36,922 nucleotides of DNA, taken from positions 1 through 36,922 of the IMG/VR virus record IMGVR_UViG_3300028612_002716; one strand, written 5' to 3'. The notes beneath the pieces are model-generated. The model had not been told where the DNA came from, made no database searches, and worked only from the letters and a program-made list of their open reading frames with translations. Below, in pieces: positions 6,783 through 15,731 of this stretch (within the stretch, counting starts at the first letter, position 1; every line of letters starts with the position of its first letter). Both the position numbers and the translations under genes were made by a program. The stretch comes from a virus.

Positions 6783-8435
6783 TCATGTGTAACGCACAGG
6801 ATGGCGCTCGGCGAACAGGCAATCGCCTGTCACTGGGTGGTATGTGCCGTATTTATGGGAGACCGGGTACACCCCGGCCACGCCCTTGGGGCCGTCTGGG
6901 GTTAGCACCTGGCTGACAGCCATCACTCCCGCATTCCCACTGGGGCGCGATACAGACCCAAAAGCTTTGTCGCACCAGCGAGCGAGGTTTAGCCCCCGGT
7001 GAAGGCTGGTCGCCTCGTTGAATAGCGCCGAGTCCACTGCGCTGTCCGGCACGCTGCCAGGGCCGACCGTCACGACCTGCTCCGACCCACCTGGCGGGAT
7101 GCTTTCTTCCCAGCCCGGGAGCGTTGACTCTTTCGCGTGGCGGCGCGAATAATCATTAGTGGATAGCTGAGCCCCGTCGAAAAAGTAGTGCCAGCTCTGA
7201 GTGATGGTCACAACCGATGAGGCCTCTATCGTCAAAAACTGCCCCTTCCATGCGAGCTTCATGGTTTCGTAAGCGGCGTTAATTACCGTCCGTTCTGCAG
7301 CGCCCTCTGCGGCACCTTGCGGGTAACTGTTGCCGCTAACCGGATAGATCCGCTCGAGATCATCCTGCAGAACCTCTTCGCTGTAGCTGCTCGACCTGGT
7401 GCGCGTGCCCTCATGATCCATGGTCACCGGATAGGGATCACCCAGCTCATCAAACCAGTATCCGATCACCTTGCCCGTTATTTCGCGGATGGCCGTTCCG
7501 ATCTCTTCGGTAGTGAGAAATGCGTTGGATACAATCGGCAATGGCTCAACGCCCGGCCTAACTCCCGGGTCGCCTGCGCCATCCGTCTGGAAGCTGGTGA
7601 AGTTAGTCGGTCCTGCGTTATTTGTCATGACCTGCGCTGTCGGCATGGGCGTGTTCGTCACGCTCCCCAAGCAATCGCTGCGCGTGGCCAACTCGGTGGC
7701 CTGTACATCAAAGTCTGGGTTGTCACCGAACGGGCTGCCGCTGATTTCGAGCAACCAGTACCCAATCGCTGTCGCATCGTTCATCGAGAAACTGGTCGGG
7801 CTCCCGCGAAATGTTGGGTTGCCATACACGAAGACGCCAATAATCACTTTGCTGCCATCCGGTACGGCATCCACTATGGTGATGCGCGGGGTAGAGTACA
7901 GCCAGCCAGCCGATGACAGAGCCGGGCTCGCCTGGTCAACAGGCAGCTGTATTGTTTTTGAGAGCCCGCCCCAGGGCTTGAGAATAAACCCGGAAGGATT
8001 GGCGCTGAATGTCAGATTAACGGCGCTGAATTGATATCCGGACGAATTCACTCGCTGGCTGTAAAAATTGATTTTCCACGGCCATTGCTTCTGCGCATCC
8101 CAGTAGATCCAGCCTCCGGGCCCGAGTGCGATGTTGTGCACTTCTGAGCGTTCGGCGGGCGCCACTAGCGCGTAATCACGCCACTCCATGCCTTCGGCGG
8201 TCATGGCCTCCGGCGTTTCCGGGTCCGCCATTGCGTTCGGCATGGATTGGGCAAAAACGGTGCCGTAGTGCGACAGCCATGTATCCGCATACGTGCTGCG
8301 CCAGGCCATTACCGAACCATTGCCTAGTGTTAAATACTGACTGGACGTGGGCTTGCCTTGGGAGTCAAGATTACAGCGCAGCACCCCATGCCACGGGCAG
8401 CCCCACTGGGGGGTCGCTGTCGTCTCTTCGCTCAT
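6783..8435 (-). CDS. Large phage tail-region structural protein, unknown
   Basis: The 550-aa product begins MSEETTATPQWGCPWHGVLRC. It is rich in Trp, Tyr, Gly and Ser with predicted beta structure and few charged helices, and I can name no domain. Its ATG overlaps the stop of the preceding gene (ATGA at 8435-8432). Its place between the hub-like protein and the fibres, and its size, point to a virion component of the tail tip rather than an enzyme. Confidence 0.55.
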   Translation of the reverse strand: MSEETTATPQWGCPWHGVLRCNLDSQGKPTSSQYLTLGNGSVMAWRSTYADTWLSHYGTVFAQSMPNAMADPETPEAMTAEGMEWRDYALVAPAERSEVHNIALGPGGWIYWDAQKQWPWKINFYSQRVNSSGYQFSAVNLTFSANPSGFILKPWGGLSKTIQLPVDQASPALSSAGWLYSTPRITIVDAVPDGSKVIIGVFVYGNPTFRGSPTSFSMNDATAIGYWLLEISGSPFGDNPDFDVQATELATRSDCLGSVTNTPMPTAQVMTNNAGPTNFTSFQTDGAGDPGVRPGVEPLPIVSNAFLTTEEIGTAIREITGKVIGYWFDELGDPYPVTMDHEGTRTRSSSYSEEVLQDDLERIYPVSGNSYPQGAAEGAAERTVINAAYETMKLAWKGQFLTIEASSVVTITQSWHYFFDGAQLSTNDYSRRHAKESTLPGWEESIPPGGSEQVVTVGPGSVPDSAVDSALFNEATSLHRGLNLARWCDKAFGSVSRPSGNAGVMAVSQVLTPDGPKGVAGVYPVSHKYGTYHPVTGDCLFAERHPVRYT

Positions 8436-8902
8436 GGATCGGGCTCCGGCTCAGGCGCGGTGCCTGCAAAATACATATACCCACCATTGCCGGCGGCGTC
8501 TTGCATCTCTACCCGGCTGACCACGGGATACAGAAACAACCCGTCCGTGCTGGGCAGGCCGCCCGACAGGTACAGGCGCTCGCTGTAGTTCTGCTCGATC
8601 AACGGCCAGGCGATGCCCTCGCCCGGGGTTTCGTTTGTGCCGGGCTGGTAGTTCTTTTCGGAGGAGCCGCGGCGCTGGGGTATGCCACCCTTGGGCTCTT
8701 CGCGCTTGAGGGTGGGCAGTGGCTTGCTTGGGGTAGTGATGTCGAGCAGGTTCTGCACCAGCTTGCCGGCCTCGCGCTGGTGGCGTTGGCTCAGGCGGTC
8801 CTGTATGCCGTCAGCCCTTGCTGCAGTGCGGCTGCTCAAGCTGTTCGAGCGCGCGTTAAGCCGCTCGCTGATACCGCTGGATCGTTCAGTAGGGGTTGCC
8901 AT
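8432..8902 (-). CDS. Small tail-region phage protein, unknown
   Basis: The 156-aa product has a basic, helical N-terminus (about 1-60, many Arg and Ser), a linker, and a C-terminal part ending in a Pro/Glu tail (GTAPEPEPDP). TGGAGATATAA directly before the ATG provides both the stop of the upstream gene and the ribosome binding site, so translation is coupled. No known motif is visible. The position between the hub-like gene and the 550-aa gene suggests a tail-tip component. Confidence 0.55.
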   Translation of the reverse strand: MATPTERSSGISERLNARSNSLSSRTAARADGIQDRLSQRHQREAGKLVQNLLDITTPSKPLPTLKREEPKGGIPQRRGSSEKNYQPGTNETPGEGIAWPLIEQNYSERLYLSGGLPSTDGLFLYPVVSRVEMQDAAGNGGYMYFAGTAPEPEPDP

Positions 8903-10600
8903 TTATATCTCCAGCAAATCAACAGGCGGAGCAACGCGGTACACCACCGATCGTTCAGCGGTGATCTCGTCGCGCCACTGCTCGGGTATCTCAGGTACGT
9001 CAAGCGAGAATCGTCGCGGGTAACGATCAGACGGGTTCCATGTGCCGATTGAGTAGCTGCCGGCAAACCCTGGTTGGGTGTCGTCGTACGCCGGATCACC
9101 GCTGCTCTTGATCAGTTGCGTACCCAGTGTGCCATTCACCGTGGGCGGCGGGTCATCCACAAATACCGGCGCTTCCGGCACGGTAAGCGCGTCCGCAACA
9201 GCCTGCGCATCGCCTTGGCTCACGGCCAGTGTGATGGTCAGCAGCGCAGAGCCTGTTTCCTGATCACCCTCCGCCGTGAGCTCAGCGACCGTGCCGGTTA
9301 TGTTGGCCCGGTCAGACAACTTGATGCGCTGCCCATGATCAACGCCCAACGCATGAGCCAGCGGCACCTGCCAACTGACCCTGTTGCCCCGCTGCGCCTG
9401 CAGCAGCTGCGCCTTGGCGCGAGCCAGTGCGGTAGTAATTGCAGCGTCAAGCCTGCCCTGATCCCGCCTTGGCCCCTCGTCAAAGGCCGCCGCGGTTCCA
9501 GTACGGCTTGACTCCCACAACTCGTCTGAGTCGGTGTCTGTATCCAGTACCACCCTGTCCCGGCTGATGACCTCATCCACTGCAGCGACCGCTGCCTCTA
9601 CTTCAAGGCGGAAACGATAGGCTTCCACCGCACGCTGGCTCCAGCGGAAGGCCGTGCCAAAATCAGCCCCTAGCAGCAGGTCAATATTTTTGTTGTACCA
9701 GGGCGAGCCGGGGCCGGTCGTGATGTCGCCGGGCAGGCGGAACCAGGTGGCCGTGGTGATAAACCAGTTCACCGACTCAACCGCATCGGTCACCATCTCG
9801 ATATCGGGCAGCTCGGTACTGTCGGCCTTCCAGGCAATAAAGCCATCAATGCTTGTGTTGCCACCCGTCTCCGGGTGCAGCCAGCTGTAGTTCTGAGTGC
9901 GCTCCCGGTATCGGGAATACCGGTAGTCCAGCTCCAGCTCGACTACGTTCGTGGTGTCGCTCAGGGTCGCCAGCGATATATCAAGGCTCTGGTATATCGT
10001 GCTGCCCGGCGCGAACTCATAGGCGATCGAAGGCGGGAACCACTCCACAATGCGCGGCTGGCCATCACGCCCGGCGCACAGGCTGGCCGTGCGGGTGCTC
10101 AGGCGCTCCTGTGCGTAATCCCAGCGCGAACGCCCGGCGGTCTCTTCGAACACATCGACCGACCAGAGCCCGCCGACAAGCGCATCGATCTGCTCAAGCG
10201 TCATGGCCTCGACCGTATCGGCCAGTCGCGTGGTCGCGTTGCAGCTCAACACGCGGGTGAGCACATCGAACTCAGGCTGCACCAGGCTGCCAGTGAACAA
10301 GCGCGTCGATACATCCGGATCGCCCGCCAGCACGAAGTCAATGGTGACCGCCTGGCCGGTGTAATCGCCGATGGTCACCGCGTCGGGCCCCAGGTACAGC
10401 GCGAACGTGGCTACCCGGTCGCCCTCTTCTGCGCTGGTGATACTCACAGGGCCGGTGAGGTTGGCGGATACGTCGACCCCGGCCAGGGTGGCGGCCCAGC
10501 GCCAGATGAAGCTGCCGCCGGGTTGAATGACGGTGGCTTGGCTATCGCTTACGGCAACAGAATTGAGCGGCGCGCTGTTGAGCGGGAGGCTGTTCAGCAT
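8903..10600 (-). CDS. Tail hub/tip-like protein
   Basis: The 565-aa product lies two genes after the tape measure. It has a beta-rich N-terminal half containing VVELELDYRYSRYRERTQNY, and helical segments around 330-430 (LARAKAQLLQAQRGNRVSW). A block near 430-480 (HGQRIKLSDRANITGTVAEL) resembles the 'location/return to surface' region of tail-tip and baseplate hub proteins. It probably builds the tail-tip complex that docks fibres and closes the tube. No murein hydrolase motif is evident. Confidence is moderate because the evidence is gene order and general texture. Confidence 0.6.
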   Translation of the reverse strand: MLNSLPLNSAPLNSVAVSDSQATVIQPGGSFIWRWAATLAGVDVSANLTGPVSITSAEEGDRVATFALYLGPDAVTIGDYTGQAVTIDFVLAGDPDVSTRLFTGSLVQPEFDVLTRVLSCNATTRLADTVEAMTLEQIDALVGGLWSVDVFEETAGRSRWDYAQERLSTRTASLCAGRDGQPRIVEWFPPSIAYEFAPGSTIYQSLDISLATLSDTTNVVELELDYRYSRYRERTQNYSWLHPETGGNTSIDGFIAWKADSTELPDIEMVTDAVESVNWFITTATWFRLPGDITTGPGSPWYNKNIDLLLGADFGTAFRWSQRAVEAYRFRLEVEAAVAAVDEVISRDRVVLDTDTDSDELWESSRTGTAAAFDEGPRRDQGRLDAAITTALARAKAQLLQAQRGNRVSWQVPLAHALGVDHGQRIKLSDRANITGTVAELTAEGDQETGSALLTITLAVSQGDAQAVADALTVPEAPVFVDDPPPTVNGTLGTQLIKSSGDPAYDDTQPGFAGSYSIGTWNPSDRYPRRFSLDVPEIPEQWRDEITAERSVVYRVAPPVDLLEI

Positions 10601-10603
10601 GCG

Positions 10604-11104
10604 TTACACCTCAAGGCAGATCAGTTGCCAGTCGTTGGTTCGGGTTTCGCTGCTTTCGGTCGGGCGGCGGCAGCGCACGGTAAACCGGGGCAGCCAGCCG
10701 ATGCTGTACTGCACGGCATCAGCCACGGGCGTGATGGTGGCCACGCGGCCAGTCATGGCAACAGGCGTGCGCTGCTCGCGGCCATCCTCCAGCAGCGCAT
10801 CGCACCACACCGGCGCGTCGGGCCGTACCTCAGTGGTCAGCGTGGCGGTCAGGCTGGTGGTATTCAGCCGCATGGCCTTGATGCTCCACAGGTCCAGGTC
10901 AGAGCGGAAGTCCACGCCCTCAAGCCCTGCCCCCATCAAGCCGCTACCACTAATCGAGATGCGCATCTTCTCCCAGTGCGACATCTCAACCAGCTTGCCC
11001 CCGCTCAGCCGCACGCTGGCGGTACCGCCTTCCGGCTCATAGGTCACGTTCGGCCAGCCGCTCTGATGAGCGATCCGCACGCCGCCCAGCATCAAGTGGT
11101 ACAT
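10604..11104 (-). CDS. Small tail-tip protein (distal-tail-like position)
   Basis: The 166-aa product (from ATG at 11104: MYHLMLGGVRIAHQSGWPNV) follows the tape measure gene directly. The ATG at 11104 is preferred because AAGGGG lies five bases ahead; a GTG at 11110 overlapping the tape-measure stop is the alternative. The sequence is beta-rich and ends in a cluster of Arg residues and then a strand (DWQLICLEV). By order it corresponds to the distal tail or minor tail proteins placed between tape measure and hub in siphophages. Confidence 0.6.
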   Translation of the reverse strand: MYHLMLGGVRIAHQSGWPNVTYEPEGGTASVRLSGGKLVEMSHWEKMRISISGSGLMGAGLEGVDFRSDLDLWSIKAMRLNTTSLTATLTTEVRPDAPVWCDALLEDGREQRTPVAMTGRVATITPVADAVQYSIGWLPRFTVRCRRPTESSETRTNDWQLICLEV

Positions 11105-11106
11105 GC

Positions 11107-13137
11107 TCACCCCTTTCTCAATTTCGCGAGCCGCACATAAGTGGCCAGTTCGTCCAGGCCGCCCTGCTGAAACCGCGCATTCACCTGCCGACCGTCCGGC
11201 AGGTATATAGCCGCGCCGGCGGAGAAATCATTCTCTGCTGCATCCATCGCGGCGGAGGTCAGGCCCATGTCATCCTGCGTGGCACGCAGCCCTTTTAGCA
11301 CGCTGGCCAGGCGCTGGCTGGCATCAGCCGTGAACACACGCTCGCCACCGCCAAACGCCACCAGCTCCGGCCCGCGCTCGCCCACCCAGGCAAGGCCGGG
11401 CGGGGCGCTGGGCGTGCCTACTGCAAACTCGCCAGTAGCGCCGGCGCCGGCGGCCTGCAAATTCCAGGTGGAGGACTCAGGCACAGCCAGGGTGGGGGTA
11501 ATCACAAACGCCTCACCCAGCATCTTGCCGAGCTTGGCCAATTGCTCCTCAAGTGTTTTGATAGCCTCCGGAGCCATGTACGGCTTGATCTCCAGATCGG
11601 TCAGATCCTTCAGCTCCTGCAGCTCAGCCTTGATGGCTTTGAGCTTTTGGTCCGCATCGGTCTGCTGAAACTTGTTTGCGCTCAGCTCAATGTCCTGCAG
11701 CTCCTTCGCAAACCCGGCAAAGCCGTAGGTGTTTTCCCCAGCCTGCTGCAGCTCCAGCAGCATCTTGAGCGCGGCCTGCGCTTGCCGCTGAGCGTCCTCA
11801 TAGTCCCCGGCCTGCAGGGCGTTGCGGGCGTTCACCTTCAGCTTCTGGGCGTTGCCGTAGCTGGCATCACCTGCACCACCACCAGCCAGATCGCGCAGCG
11901 CATCGGCGTAGCGTTTTTCAATATCCAGCCGCTCGTCGCGGTACTTCTCCACGTCCTTGTTCGCATCGCGCTCGGCGTCGGTCAGCTCTTTGATCTTGCT
12001 CTTGCCCAGCTCGACCAGCTCTGTGTAGGCCTTCTTTTTGGCCTCCGCACCCTCCACCACAGCCTTGGTGGAGCGCTTCTCGCTCTGCTCGATTTGGCCG
12101 GCCACATCAGTGGCTGCAGCCCCCATCTCCTCATACCTGCCGTCCCAGAGCTTGCGTACCTGATCGACAGTCGTTTTGGCACTGGCCACGGCCTCCTCGC
12201 CAAACGTCTTGATGATCTCGCCAGCCTCAGCAAACTCCCCGTTGGCAAGAGCCCAGCCCGCTTGCGCCAGAGCACCGAACAGGCCCACCAGCAGCGCAAC
12301 GTTATGCAGCACAATAGAGGCAGACTGCCCCATCAGCTTCAGTACAACGTTAAGGAAACCAGCCACCTTAGATACCTGGCTGCCTTCCTTGGCTACATCC
12401 ATAAACACCCCGTTGAGCGTGTTCATGGCCGGTGTCAACTCGCCCGTTACCCGCTGGCCAAGCCCGGTAGACGCCGCATCCATCGTCATTGCGGCCCGCT
12501 CGTATGCCTTGGCGCCCTGCACCACCTCATCGCTCATCACCAGGCCAAGCTCTTTGGCCTGCTGCGCAAGCCGCTCGAACTCTTTGCCGTTATTGCGCAG
12601 TAGCGGCAACAGCAACGCCGCGTCACTGGCAATGGCTTCCATGTAGAACGTCATCTCGTTCTGCGAGACGTTGGCCTTCTCCAGGCTCGATACATACAAC
12701 TGCAACGCATCCGGCCCGCTCAGCTCACGGAACTGGTCAGCCGTCACGCCCACCTGCGGCGCGATGTTTTCAAAGAAGTCAGCCAGCGGCCCGCCACCGG
12801 TCTGCAGAAAGTCGCCCACCTTGTCGCGCACATCCTTAAAGATGTCACCGAGCTTTTCCTGCTCGAAGCCCACCGCCTTTGAGGCAAACGCCCAGCGCTG
12901 GAACTGCTCGGCAGACGTGCCGGAAAGCTCCGCCATGCGCACCATCTGCGCGGTGGCCATGGCACTAGACTTTATAAAGGACGACACAGCACCCACAGAG
13001 AACGCAGCCAACAACGCCACGCCGGCTTTCTTCGCCTTGTCACTGAACCGGTCCAACTGGCTATCGGCTTGCTTGAACGCGGGGCCGGCGGTGTTCTTGC
13101 CGTCCACCACCAGTTGCACGCGGGCCTTTTTGCTCAT
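11107..13137 (-). CDS. Tail tape measure protein
   Basis: The 676-aa protein is mostly alpha-helical with Ala/Lys/Glu/Gln-rich coiled-coil stretches. A hydrophobic segment lies at about 255-300 (VLKLMGQSASIVLHNVALLVGL...), and a conserved-looking tail motif AWVGERGPELVAFGGGERVF is near residue 590. These are typical of siphovirus tape measure proteins, which set tail length and help eject DNA. At about 0.15 nm per residue the tail would be near 100 nm. The start overlaps the stop of the chaperone frame (ATGA at 13137-13134), with GGAA upstream. The gene order with G/GT chaperones in front supports the call strongly. Confidence 0.9.
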   Translation of the reverse strand: MSKKARVQLVVDGKNTAGPAFKQADSQLDRFSDKAKKAGVALLAAFSVGAVSSFIKSSAMATAQMVRMAELSGTSAEQFQRWAFASKAVGFEQEKLGDIFKDVRDKVGDFLQTGGGPLADFFENIAPQVGVTADQFRELSGPDALQLYVSSLEKANVSQNEMTFYMEAIASDAALLLPLLRNNGKEFERLAQQAKELGLVMSDEVVQGAKAYERAAMTMDAASTGLGQRVTGELTPAMNTLNGVFMDVAKEGSQVSKVAGFLNVVLKLMGQSASIVLHNVALLVGLFGALAQAGWALANGEFAEAGEIIKTFGEEAVASAKTTVDQVRKLWDGRYEEMGAAATDVAGQIEQSEKRSTKAVVEGAEAKKKAYTELVELGKSKIKELTDAERDANKDVEKYRDERLDIEKRYADALRDLAGGGAGDASYGNAQKLKVNARNALQAGDYEDAQRQAQAALKMLLELQQAGENTYGFAGFAKELQDIELSANKFQQTDADQKLKAIKAELQELKDLTDLEIKPYMAPEAIKTLEEQLAKLGKMLGEAFVITPTLAVPESSTWNLQAAGAGATGEFAVGTPSAPPGLAWVGERGPELVAFGGGERVFTADASQRLASVLKGLRATQDDMGLTSAAMDAAENDFSAGAAIYLPDGRQVNARFQQGGLDELATYVRLAKLRKG

Positions 13138-13373
13138 TTGAGAAGTTCCTGCAATATGCCCTTGAGGCGGCTTGGTTTGGCCCTGGCCGACGCGGCCACC
13201 AGAATGGCGTCATGCCGGCGGTGGCGGTCGTGGCTGGCGATGGCTTTCTGGAATCCTTCAAGCTGATCCAGCGTGTACCCCTTCACTTCCGCGAGGGGGT
13301 GCCCACGCTCGATCAGCTGCTGGACAACGTAGAGCCACCCAACTGGCTTGCCGCCTGAACCAGGGCTTGGTCG
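13134..13373 (-). CDS. T extension of the tail assembly chaperone, reached by -1 frameshift
   Basis: This is the second part of a lambda G/GT-like pair. Reading from CGA at 13373, the frame encodes 79 residues (RPSPGSGGKPVGWLYVVQQL ...LKGILQELLK) and has no convincing start of its own. It would be made only after ribosomes slip at 13373-13379, giving a fused product of about 180 aa. GT proteins bind the tape measure and recruit tail tube subunits. The reading ends at 13134 and its TGA overlaps the tape-measure ATG. Confidence 0.75.
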   Translation of the reverse strand, partial: RPSPGSGGKPVGWLYVVQQLIERGHPLAEVKGYTLDQLEGFQKAIASHDRHRRHDAILVAASARAKPSRLKGILQELLK

Positions 13374-13675
13374 AAAAAAGAGCTGTTCACCTGTATCACC
13401 GCAAACATCAGGCTCACCGCTGCAGCGGCGGGCAGGCGCCGGCGGCGCCAACGGCCAAGGCTGGTGCAGCTGCCCAGCACCACATCCAACGCACCAGACT
13501 GCCGGGCGTAGGCGTAGATCTGCGCCGGGGTCGCGTTCTGTAGCATGCTCAGCAGCTCCCCCGCGGCTTTGCCGAACGCCTCAAAATGCTCGAGCGTCAC
13601 CGGCTTGACCGTCACCTGCGTGGCGCCCATGGGCACCACCACAGGTTTGGGGAACAACACACTCAACTCGCTCAT
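13313..13675 (-). CDS. Tail assembly chaperone, G-like
   Basis: The 120-aa product (MSELSVLFPKPVVVPMGATQ...) lies between the tail tube gene and the tape measure, the fixed place of the G/GT chaperones. It contains the typical small beta N-terminus, the block VKPVTLEHFEAF and a helical C-terminus. The zero frame continues past the slippery site for 19 more codons (DQALVQAASQLGGSTLSSS). The ATG overlaps the stop of the tail tube gene (ATGA at 13675-13672). A basic run (GRWRRRRLPAA) around residue 75 is unusual but does not break the frame. Confidence 0.8.
   Translation of the reverse strand: MSELSVLFPKPVVVPMGATQVTVKPVTLEHFEAFGKAAGELLSMLQNATPAQIYAYARQSGALDVVLGSCTSLGRWRRRRLPAAAAVSLMFAVIQVNSSFFDQALVQAASQLGGSTLSSS
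13373..13379 (-). promoter_or_regulatory. Programmed -1 ribosomal frameshift site TTTTTTC
   Basis: On the minus strand the heptamer T TTT TTC is in phase with the G-like frame (codons 100 and 101, Phe-Phe). Slipping back one base re-pairs both tRNAs perfectly and moves ribosomes into the T frame at 13373. This is the X-XXY-YYZ rule for -1 frameshifting in tail chaperone genes. Confidence 0.8.
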
Positions 13676-14457
13676 GCCTCAACCACCTCATGCTCGATGG
13701 TGTAGAACGCTGCATCACCCGCCTCGAAAATGTTCGGGTCAGGCAGCAAGCGGATGCTCACCGGGATCACCCCGAACTCCGCGCCCTGCGTGATCGGCAT
13801 GCCGCCGTTCAGGTTGATGCGTGCATAGAAGCACTTGATCCGGCGCTTCTCGTTCGCGCCGCCCTCGTTCACCTGGCCAAACATCACCCGGTAAAACTTG
13901 CGGCCCTGGGTAAATGGCTTGATCAGGTCCACGGTCGGGTAGCTGTACGTGATCAGGATCGGCAGCTTCTTGCGGCCGTCGGTACCGGCCGTCTCACCAG
14001 CTATCGCAGTAGCCAGCGGCCCGCCCGCCAGAATACGCAGGCCTCCCGGCATCACCGAGTAATCCACGCCGCGCGTGTATTCGGTCAAGCCGTCATCGCT
14101 TGTCACGGACGTCACAGCCAGCGGGATGTGATCCAGCAAGATGTCGCCGCCCACGTAGGCATCCTGCTCCTCGTCCACCACGTCACCGCTGGGCACCCGT
14201 TCAACCGAGCCGTACAGTGCAATGGCCGCAGCGCGGGGGCTGAAGTCCACCGCCTCGCCAGTGATGTTGATGGCAGAGGTAGAGGTCACCCCGTCCAGCT
14301 CCGGCAGGCCCAGGCGTGTCGGGTTGGGCACAGCAATGTCCGTGGTCTCGCCCTCGGCGGTCACGTTCTGCAGCTTGAATATCTCCTCAAGCCCCCAGCT
14401 GGGGTACGGCGCCACACTGGTATGGCCACGGAAAAGCTGTGTGTAGAGTTGGTCCAT
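13672..14457 (-). CDS. Major tail tube protein
   Basis: The 261-aa product (MDQLYTQLFRGHTSVAPYPS...) sits directly before the G/GT chaperones and after the small tail-completion gene, where siphophages keep the tail tube subunit. It is beta-rich and contains repeated short strands (RGVDYSVMPGGLRIL, LPILITYSYPTVD) as in tube proteins that stack as hexamers. AGGAG lies eight bases before the ATG, a strong site that fits an abundant virion protein. Assignment is by order, size and composition. Confidence 0.75.
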   Translation of the reverse strand: MDQLYTQLFRGHTSVAPYPSWGLEEIFKLQNVTAEGETTDIAVPNPTRLGLPELDGVTSTSAINITGEAVDFSPRAAAIALYGSVERVPSGDVVDEEQDAYVGGDILLDHIPLAVTSVTSDDGLTEYTRGVDYSVMPGGLRILAGGPLATAIAGETAGTDGRKKLPILITYSYPTVDLIKPFTQGRKFYRVMFGQVNEGGANEKRRIKCFYARINLNGGMPITQGAEFGVIPVSIRLLPDPNIFEAGDAAFYTIEHEVVEA

Positions 14458-14478
14458 GTGTTTCTCCTGGCCTGCGGC

Positions 14479-14913
14479 CTATCGGTAGGTTTCGCTGTAC
14501 AGCACAGCGAGGGTGATGATCAGGCGCATGGTGGTAACGCCATCAGTGGGGTACTGCGGTTCTGCTTCGTCCTCGCCGTCGTCCAGACCAGGGAAGCGCT
14601 TATCCACATCCAACTCGTTAAAGCCCATGGCTCGCATCACATCCAGGTGCACGCGGTCCATGTCAGAGGTGGGTGCAGCTTTTGAAAACGTCACCTCGAT
14701 CGCATAGGCCCGCCGGCGCAAAGCCTGCCGTCCTGCGGTGTCTTCGCGGGTATCGCGCAGCATGCGGTACTGGATGTACGGCGTTTCAGCACGATCGGTG
14801 GGGCGGTCCAGCGGGCCGTACACCTGGCGGATATCGGTGAAGTAACCAGCCGCCTGGGAGATGCCGGCCAGCCGATCGCGCAGAGCGTTATCCAGCTCTG
14901 TGGCTTTGGTCAT
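14479..14913 (-). CDS. Tail terminator/completion-like protein
   Basis: The 144-aa product (from ATG at 14913: MTKATELDNALRDRLAGI) lies just ahead of the tail tube gene, the normal place of the protein that caps the tail and joins it to the head. The ATG at 14913 has GGAG eight bases upstream; a TTG five codons earlier is less likely. The middle part (ETPYIQYRMLRDTRED...RRRAYAIEVTFS) fits the mixed fold of these proteins. A terminator hairpin lies 18 to 38 bases upstream of its start, left by the moron inserted in front of it. Confidence 0.65.
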   Translation of the reverse strand: MTKATELDNALRDRLAGISQAAGYFTDIRQVYGPLDRPTDRAETPYIQYRMLRDTREDTAGRQALRRRAYAIEVTFSKAAPTSDMDRVHLDVMRAMGFNELDVDKRFPGLDDGEDEAEPQYPTDGVTTMRLIITLAVLYSETYR

Positions 14914-14930
14914 GGGAACTCCAGGCAATA

Positions 14931-14951
14931 AAAAACCCGCCGGGGCGGGTT
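14931..14951 (-). terminator. Leftward terminator of the inserted moron
   Basis: On the minus strand AACCCGCC (14951-14944) pairs with GGCGGGTT (14941-14934), followed by a run of T to about 14931. It ends the transcript of the zinc-ribbon membrane protein gene and stands directly in front of the tail-terminator gene. Confidence 0.8.
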
Positions 14952-14985
14952 TGGGGTTTGTCGTGCAGCGCTGACAGCGCTCGGG

Positions 14986-15702
14986 CTAGTAAAAGCTGTT
15001 CTCAACGCACCAGTCATAGGTCTCTCGCTTGAAGGTCTCGACCTGCGCTTGTCGCTCTACAGAAGTGGGGTGCCTAGGGCGTTTGTAAGCCGAGGTGACA
15101 AGCGTGCTCAATATCTCATCACTCTGCTCACCGTTCCCCTTTACGGCGGAAAGTGCTTCAAACATCGGCATTCCCCCCTGATGACCTGTCATGACGGCTC
15201 CGCCCAGCTCCTTCATGATCTCGCAGGATTCAGCGCCACCAGTCCGGGCAGCCTCAGCGGCACGCGACCTCAATGCCTCAGCAGAGATAACAGGCGACGG
15301 AGTAGCGCTTGCACCGGAGTACTGGTTGTAGCTGGAAATAGCGCTTCCAAAAAACGTAACGAGCAGAAAAACAATAAATGCCGCAAGCATCATAGCCGGC
15401 AGAGCTGCCAAGATGATTTTCGTCATCAGCCAGATCAAGCTGAAAAACGGTATTTGAACGCCCGTTATTACAACTTCTCCATCGATCGCCACCAGATCGG
15501 GTTCGCTATTGATCTTGCTAGCGGGCGATGGTCGAGCAGCAGCCGCCATTTGTGCTGCGATTGGAGGGCCTTGCCTAACAGTTGCTTTCCCCTCTCGCTG
15601 CGCCTGCACCTTCGCGTATACCACCCCGCATTTGGGGCAGATGCCCGGGCTCTCGGCCTGCTCGGCCATAGTGGGTTCATGCCGGCACTTCGGACATTCC
15701 AT
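14986..15702 (-). CDS. Zinc-ribbon membrane protein, moron inserted in the tail operon
   Basis: The 238-aa product starts MECPKCRHE with two Cys-x2-Cys pairs (CPKC and CPKC, about residues 3-26) forming a zinc ribbon. It then has a linker and a long hydrophobic region (about 85-120: FSLIWLMTKIILAALPAMML...) that probably makes one or two membrane helices, and a C-terminal soluble part ending in WCVENSFY. The ATG at 15702 has GGGAG at good spacing; an ATG two codons earlier is possible. Unlike its neighbours it is not overlapped with them, and it has its own promoter and terminator. It is unlikely to be structural; expression in the lysogen is predicted. Function unknown. Confidence 0.7.
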   Translation of the reverse strand: MECPKCRHEPTMAEQAESPGICPKCGVVYAKVQAQREGKATVRQGPPIAAQMAAAARPSPASKINSEPDLVAIDGEVVITGVQIPFFSLIWLMTKIILAALPAMMLAAFIVFLLVTFFGSAISSYNQYSGASATPSPVISAEALRSRAAEAARTGGAESCEIMKELGGAVMTGHQGGMPMFEALSAVKGNGEQSDEILSTLVTSAYKRPRHPTSVERQAQVETFKRETYDWCVENSFY

Positions 15703-15731
15703 AGTCATTTCTCCCTGGTCAACTGAGAGAG

